From assembly GCA_045636925.1 (NCBI GenBank), contig JAZTYK010000002.1:62001-126000 (forward strand): DNA of 64,000 nucleotides, in the 5' to 3' direction. Every line of letters starts with the position of its first letter. Position 1 is the first letter of the stretch. Position numbers and translations under genes: made by a program. This stretch comes from JAZTYK01 sp045636925. GTDB lineage: Bacteria > Bacillota > Clostridia > Oscillospirales > Butyricicoccaceae. The notes below the pieces were generated by a model. The model did not search any database. It was not told the origin of the DNA and saw only the letters and a list, made by a program, of their open reading frames with translations. Of this stretch, positions 59,866 through 64,000 are shown piece after piece.

Positions 59866-62487
59866 ATGCACAAGTATGTATATCTGTTCACCGAAGGCAA
59901 CGCCAAGATGCGTGAGCTGCTGGGCGGCAAGGGCGCCAACCTGGCCGAAATGACCAACATCGGTCTGCCCGTTCCTCAGGGCTTTACCATCAGCACCGAA
60001 GCCTGCACCCAGTACTATGAAGACGGCCGTCAGATCAACGAAGAGATCCAGGCCCAGATCATGGAACACATCGAAAAGATGGAAGCCATCACCGGCAAGA
60101 AGTTCGGCGACAAGGAAAATCCCCTGCTGGTTTCTGTCCGCAGCGGTGCCCGCGCCTCTATGCCCGGCATGATGGATACCATCCTGAACCTGGGTCTGAA
60201 TGAGGACGTTGTCAAGGTTCTGTCTGAAAAGTCCGGTAACCCCCGTTGGGCCTGGGACTGCTATCGCCGCTTTATCCAGATGTACTCCGACGTGGTCATG
60301 GAAGTGGGCAAGAAGTACTTTGAAGAACTCATCGACAAGATGAAGAAAGAAAAGGGCGTCACCCAGGATACCGATCTGACCGCTGCCGATCTGGAAGTTC
60401 TGGCAAACCAGTTCAAGGCTGAGTACAAGAAAAAACTGAAGGTAGACTTCCCCACCGATCCCAAGGAGCAGCTGATGGGCGCCATCAAGGCTGTTTTCCG
60501 CAGCTGGGACAATCCCCGCGCCAACTTCTACCGCATGCAGAACGACATCCCCTACAGCTGGGGTACTGCCGTTAACGTGCAGATGATGGCCTTCGGCAAC
60601 ATGGGCGATACCTCCGGTACCGGCGTTGCCTTTACCCGTGACCCCGCCACCGGCGAAAAGAAGCTGATGGGTGAGTTCCTGATGAACGCCCAGGGCGAAG
60701 ACGTTGTTGCCGGCGTCCGTACTCCCATGCCCATCTCCAAGCTGCAGGAAGTCATGCCCCAGGTCTATGACCAGTTCGTTGGCATCTGCAAGACCCTGGA
60801 GAGCCACTACCGTGACATGCAGGACATGGAGTTCACCATCGAAGATAAGAAGCTGTACATGCTGCAGACCCGTAACGGCAAGCGTACCGCTGCGGCTGCC
60901 CTGAAGATCGCCTATGACCTGGTGGAAGAAGGCGTGCTGAGCAAGGAAGAAGCTCTGCTGATGCTGGATCCCAAGCAGCTGGACGCTCTGCTGCATCCTC
61001 AGTTTGATACCAAGGCTCTGAAGGCCGCAAAGCCCGTTGCCTCTGCTCTGGCTGCCTCTCCCGGCGCTGCCTGCGGTAAGATCGTCTTTACCGCCGAGGA
61101 CGCTGTTGCTCTGGGCCAGGAGAAGGAAAAGGTCATTCTGGTTCGTCTGGAGACCTCTCCCGAAGATATCGAGGGTATGCACCACGCACAGGGCATTCTG
61201 ACCGTGCGCGGCGGTATGACCTCTCACGCAGCCGTTGTTGCCCGTGGCATGGGTACCTGCTGCGTTTCCGGCTGCGGCGCCATCAAGATGGACGAAGAGA
61301 ACAAGCAGTTCGAGCTGGCCGGCCGCATCTATAAGGAAGGCGACTGGATCTCTCTGGACGGTTCCACCGGTAACATCTACGGCGAAGCCCTTCCCACCGT
61401 GCCTGCCACCATCGGCGGCGAGTTCAGCACCATCATGAGCTGGGCCGACGAGGCACGCAAGCTGAAGGTCCGCACCAATGCCGACACCCCCAAGGATGCC
61501 GCTCAGGCCCGCACCTTTGGTGCCGAGGGTATCGGTCTGTGCCGTACCGAGCATATGTTCTTTGAGCCCGACCGCATCGCCGCCATCCGCGAGATGATCT
61601 GCTCTGACACCACTGCCGAGCGTGAGGCTGCACTGGAAAAGCTGCTGCCCATGCAGCAGGGCGACTTCGAAGGCATCTATGAGGCGATGGAAGGCTATCC
61701 CGTTACCATCCGCTTCCTGGATCCTCCCCTGCACGAGTTCGTGCCCACCGAGGACAAGGACATCGAGCTGCTGGCCGAGACCCAGGGCAAGACCCCTGCC
61801 GACATCCGCGCCATCATCGCCGGCCTGCACGAGTTTAACCCCATGATGGGTCACCGTGGCTGCCGTCTGGCTGTTACTTATCCCGAAATCGCCAAGATGC
61901 AGACCCGTGCTGTCATCCGTGCCGCACTGGCTGTTCAGGCCCGTCATGCCGACTGGAACCTGGTTCCCGAGATCATGATCCCCCTGGTTGGCGAAAAGAA
62001 GGAGCTGGCCTTTGTGAAGAAGGTCGTCTGCCAGGTTGCTGACGAAGAGATCGCAGCTGCAGGCAGCGATATGAAGTACATGGTGGGTACCATGATCGAG
62101 ATCCCCCGCGCTGCCCTGACTGCCGATGAGATCGCACAGGAAGCCGAGTTCTTCTCCTTCGGTACCAACGACCTGACCCAGATGACCTTTGGTTTCAGCC
62201 GTGACGACGCAGGCAAGTTCCTGAATGCCTACTACGAGACCAAGATCTACGAGTCCGATCCCTTTGCCCGTCTGGATCAGACCGGCGTTGGCCAGCTGGT
62301 ACAGATGGCTGCCGAAAAGGGCCGCAAGACCCGCCAGAACCTGAAGCTGGGTATCTGCGGTGAGCACGGCGGCGATCCCTCTTCTGTAGAGTTCTGCCAC
62401 AAGGTGGGCCTGGACTATGTTTCCTGCTCCCCCTTCCGTGTACCCATCGCCCGTCTGGCTGCCGCCCAGGCTGCCATCAAGGGCTAA
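59866..62487 (+). CDS. ppdK: Pyruvate, phosphate dikinase
   Basis: This is an 873-residue PPDK, interconverting pyruvate, ATP and Pi with PEP, AMP and PPi. It has an N-terminal ATP-grasp domain (GGKGANLAEM; VSVRSGARASMPGMMDTILN), the phosphohistidine domain with His454 in RGGMTSHAAVVAR, and the C-terminal PEP/pyruvate barrel with CGEHGGDP. In gut anaerobes it links glycolysis and gluconeogenesis and saves energy. The ATG at 59866 has GGAG 10 nt upstream; a GTG at 59857 is too close. A -10 TATAAT is at 59774-59779. Codon use is strongly biased, as in highly expressed genes. Confidence 0.97.
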   Translation: MHKYVYLFTEGNAKMRELLGGKGANLAEMTNIGLPVPQGFTISTEACTQYYEDGRQINEEIQAQIMEHIEKMEAITGKKFGDKENPLLVSVRSGARASMPGMMDTILNLGLNEDVVKVLSEKSGNPRWAWDCYRRFIQMYSDVVMEVGKKYFEELIDKMKKEKGVTQDTDLTAADLEVLANQFKAEYKKKLKVDFPTDPKEQLMGAIKAVFRSWDNPRANFYRMQNDIPYSWGTAVNVQMMAFGNMGDTSGTGVAFTRDPATGEKKLMGEFLMNAQGEDVVAGVRTPMPISKLQEVMPQVYDQFVGICKTLESHYRDMQDMEFTIEDKKLYMLQTRNGKRTAAAALKIAYDLVEEGVLSKEEALLMLDPKQLDALLHPQFDTKALKAAKPVASALAASPGAACGKIVFTAEDAVALGQEKEKVILVRLETSPEDIEGMHHAQGILTVRGGMTSHAAVVARGMGTCCVSGCGAIKMDEENKQFELAGRIYKEGDWISLDGSTGNIYGEALPTVPATIGGEFSTIMSWADEARKLKVRTNADTPKDAAQARTFGAEGIGLCRTEHMFFEPDRIAAIREMICSDTTAEREAALEKLLPMQQGDFEGIYEAMEGYPVTIRFLDPPLHEFVPTEDKDIELLAETQGKTPADIRAIIAGLHEFNPMMGHRGCRLAVTYPEIAKMQTRAVIRAALAVQARHADWNLVPEIMIPLVGEKKELAFVKKVVCQVADEEIAAAGSDMKYMVGTMIEIPRAALTADEIAQEAEFFSFGTNDLTQMTFGFSRDDAGKFLNAYYETKIYESDPFARLDQTGVGQLVQMAAEKGRKTRQNLKLGICGEHGGDPSSVEFCHKVGLDYVSCSPFRVPIARLAAAQAAIKG

Positions 62488-62502
62488 TATTTCCCAATAA
62501 CG

Positions 62503-62536
62503 AATCCGCTCCTCATACCGAGGGGCGGATTTTTCA
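62503..62536 (+). terminator. Terminator of ppdK
   Basis: A stem of AATCCGCTCCTC with GAGGGGCGGATT (one G-T pair) is followed by TTT. Confidence 0.8.
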
Positions 62537-62602
62537 TGGCAACAGGTGGTTGCTTGTTTTTTGGAACTCTTACGATATAATAGGTATTGAGGTGATAATG
62601 CT

Positions 62603-63265
62603 ATGGAAACAAAAGATATTATTCTTGAATTTAGAACTAAAAAAGGACTTTCCCAAGATGAACTTGCGGAGAAAGTATTTGTAACCCGTCAGGCAGTTTC
62701 CCGTTGGGAGAATGGCGAAACGATACCCAATACGGAAACGCTTAAACTCCTATCAGAACTTTTTGACGTTTCTATCAATACACTTCTTGGCTCACCGAGA
62801 CAACTTATATGCGCGTGTTGCGGAATGCATATTGATGATGCAAATATCAGCCACGAAAAAGACGGAGCATTCAACGAGAACTATTGCGGATGGTGCTATG
62901 CTGACGGCGAATATACTCTTGACTTTTTTGAGAAATATAAAGAACTCGGCGGCAAGGATAAGTTTGAGGAGTTCAAACAGCAACTTGTCCACGAATTAAA
63001 CACCTTGCTTCATATTGAAGGTTTACCAAAGATTGAAAACCTTAATGTTCTGCCAGGCAGTTTTGTCAATTTGGAGTACCGCCTGCCGAACGGACAAACG
63101 GTAAAATTTCTTAATGATAATGCCACCTATCTTGGCAGTCAGTTAGAGTGTGCATTTGGCGGTGACCGCTGTTTCGGAATTGTGGCGAATATGGAATTTA
63201 TACTTGTTTGCACTTATGAAGAAAACGGTGAAAACCCAGAACTTGTTGTTTATAAAAAGAGATAA
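62603..63265 (+). CDS. XRE-type HTH protein with zinc-ribbon domain
   Basis: This is a 220-residue protein. The N-terminal HTH (about 5-60: KGLSQDELAEKVFVTRQAVS and RWENGETIPNTETLKLLSEL) is the Cro/CI type. A zinc-ribbon-like segment with CACCGMHI and NYCGWCYADGEY (about 69-102) matches a domain often fused to such regulators. The C-terminal about 110 residues are a separate domain of unknown role. It is AT-rich unlike ppdK. GAGGTGATAATGCT precedes the ATG. It lies between ppdK and a relic of a second ppdK 3' end. Confidence 0.82.
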   Translation: METKDIILEFRTKKGLSQDELAEKVFVTRQAVSRWENGETIPNTETLKLLSELFDVSINTLLGSPRQLICACCGMHIDDANISHEKDGAFNENYCGWCYADGEYTLDFFEKYKELGGKDKFEEFKQQLVHELNTLLHIEGLPKIENLNVLPGSFVNLEYRLPNGQTVKFLNDNATYLGSQLECAFGGDRCFGIVANMEFILVCTYEENGENPELVVYKKR

Positions 63266-63276
63266 TTTCCCCTCTT

Positions 63277-63318
63277 TTGCTGATAGCAGCACAGGCTGCA
63301 ATTAAAGAAAGCAAGTAA
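63277..63318 (+). pseudogene. Relic of a second ppdK 3' end
   Basis: The codons read LLIAAQAAIKESK and stop. The core matches the ppdK C-terminus ARLAAAQAAIKG at 62452-62484. No ppdK coding precedes it. A terminator follows, as it does after the intact gene. It looks like the trailing end of a homologous ppdK from an AT-richer donor. Confidence 0.65.
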
Positions 63319-63342
63319 TTGCTGACTTTATAAAACAAAACT

Positions 63343-63374
63343 ATCCGCCCGAAGAAATTCGGGCGGATTTTTTG
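63343..63374 (+). terminator. Terminator after the ppdK relic
   Basis: There is a perfect 11-bp stem (63343-63353 with 63358-63368), GAAA loop, followed by TTTTTT. Confidence 0.85.
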
Positions 63375-63450
63375 TATGAATTGAATTATTGAGGCAAAGC
63401 TGGTATAATTAAAATAATCGAAAAACAAGAATCTTGGCGAGGTTGTTGAA

Positions 63451-64000
63451 GTGATAGAAATTACTGCTTGGTTGCGTAAGTTTTTGCAAGTCTTAAATGA
63501 AAATTTTGGAGAGCGTGTATGGTTTGTTGGTCTTCAAGGCAGTTATGGCCGTGGAGAAGCCACCGAAACAAGCGATATTGATATGGTTGTAATACTGGAT
63601 GAACTATCCGTTTCGGATATTCAGGCCTATAATGCGATGCTGGATACTTTACCCCACAGAGAGTTGATTTGCGGCTTCCTTTCGGGCAAAGAAGAAATTT
63701 TAAATTGGGAACCTTCCGACCTTTTTCAGTTCTATTATGATACAAAGCCGATTAAGGGAAGTCTTGATGAATTATTGCCTCTAATTAACGACACGGCGAT
63801 TAACCGAGCAATTAAAATTGGTGTGTGCAATATCTATCACGGTTGTGTTCATAATATGCTCTATGAAAAGAGTGAAGATGTTTTAAAGGGACTTTATAAA
63901 TCTGCTTCTTTTGTGATACAGGCGATGTATTTTAAAGAAACGGAAAAATATATTCGTCATCAAAGGGAATTATCCGCATTGGTATCTATTGACGAAAAAG
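63451..64000 (+). CDS. Nucleotidyltransferase-domain protein (3' end outside window)
   Basis: A frame from GTG at 63451 (behind GAGG) is open to the window edge, 183 codons. Near the start it has the nucleotidyltransferase signature GSYGRGEATETSDIDMVV (GS...DxD), as in the antibiotic nucleotidyltransferase and MNT families. A helical C-terminal part follows, with PIKGSLDELLPLINDTAINR. Without the full length I cannot assign a substrate; it could be a drug-modifying enzyme or part of an HEPN-MNT-like system. Confidence 0.75.
   Translation, partial: MIEITAWLRKFLQVLNENFGERVWFVGLQGSYGRGEATETSDIDMVVILDELSVSDIQAYNAMLDTLPHRELICGFLSGKEEILNWEPSDLFQFYYDTKPIKGSLDELLPLINDTAINRAIKIGVCNIYHGCVHNMLYEKSEDVLKGLYKSASFVIQAMYFKETEKYIRHQRELSALVSIDEK

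Noticed and set aside
59779..62400. An 873-codon open frame antisense to ppdK
   Set aside because: It mirrors the third-position GC bias of ppdK, has no ribosome-binding site and no recognisable domain.

Overview
The window looks like the chromosome of a Gram-positive gut anaerobe of the Oscillospiraceae/Ruminococcaceae type (Faecalibacterium, Gemmiger or Subdoligranulum relatives). The basis is the Firmicutes-style S10-spc-alpha order, zinc-type S14, a T-box-controlled methionine operon, LexA, pyruvate phosphate dikinase and an [FeFe]-hydrogenase, all in moderately GC-rich codon usage. The species call is inference.

Layout. 1-297 is the end of a pseudouridine synthase. 338-3420 is a minus-strand methionine unit (metY, metA, GNAT) behind a T-box leader whose promoter sits inside the terminator of the gene before it. 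3449-5059 is an unknown membrane protein. 5208-21190 is a complete minus-strand ribosomal protein operon from rpsJ to rplQ, including secY, adk, map, infA and rpoA. It has a long structured leader and three unusually long, hairpin-rich spacers. 21665-24952 is a plus-strand DNA-repair block: lexA with its operator, recG and a 3-methyladenine glycosylase. 25015-35675 holds housekeeping and accessory genes: an acidic membrane protein, a HExxH protein with MORN repeats, a MATE exporter, a 2-hydroxyacid dehydrogenase, an [FeFe]-hydrogenase homologue, an M20 amidohydrolase, thymidine kinase, a PAP2 protein and a PlsC-like acyltransferase.

36113-58830 is an integrative mobilizable element of about 22.7 kb in the 3' end of tRNA-Ser(GCT). 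It has 23-bp att repeats, a tyrosine integrase, an excisionase, a three-HTH repressor and a MobV/Pre-type relaxase (probably frameshifted). It also carries matching arm-type repeats near both ends and an IS256-family copy with a dead transposase. Its cargo has three parts: (i) an AT-rich KAP P-loop NTPase beside a 4-TM helical membrane protein; (ii) an ABC exporter cluster with two paralogous large FtsX permeases, each preceded by a small secreted Cys/His protein, plus an ATPase, a smaller permease and a divergent ECF sigma/anti-sigma operon; (iii) a HAD phosphatase, a small helical protein and a DUF4062 protein.

The most interesting signal is a promoter-like motif, TGAAACAA-N14-TACATA(C/T), found four times at identical spacing. 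It lies before both Cys/His-protein-permease operons, before the anti-sigma gene, and before the HAD/DUF4062 operon. This suggests one ECF sigma factor controls a regulon joining an envelope export system to a defence-like operon. Right of the element lie a lipoprotein, ppdK, an HTH/zinc-ribbon gene inserted between ppdK and a relic of a second ppdK 3' end, and a nucleotidyltransferase running off the window.
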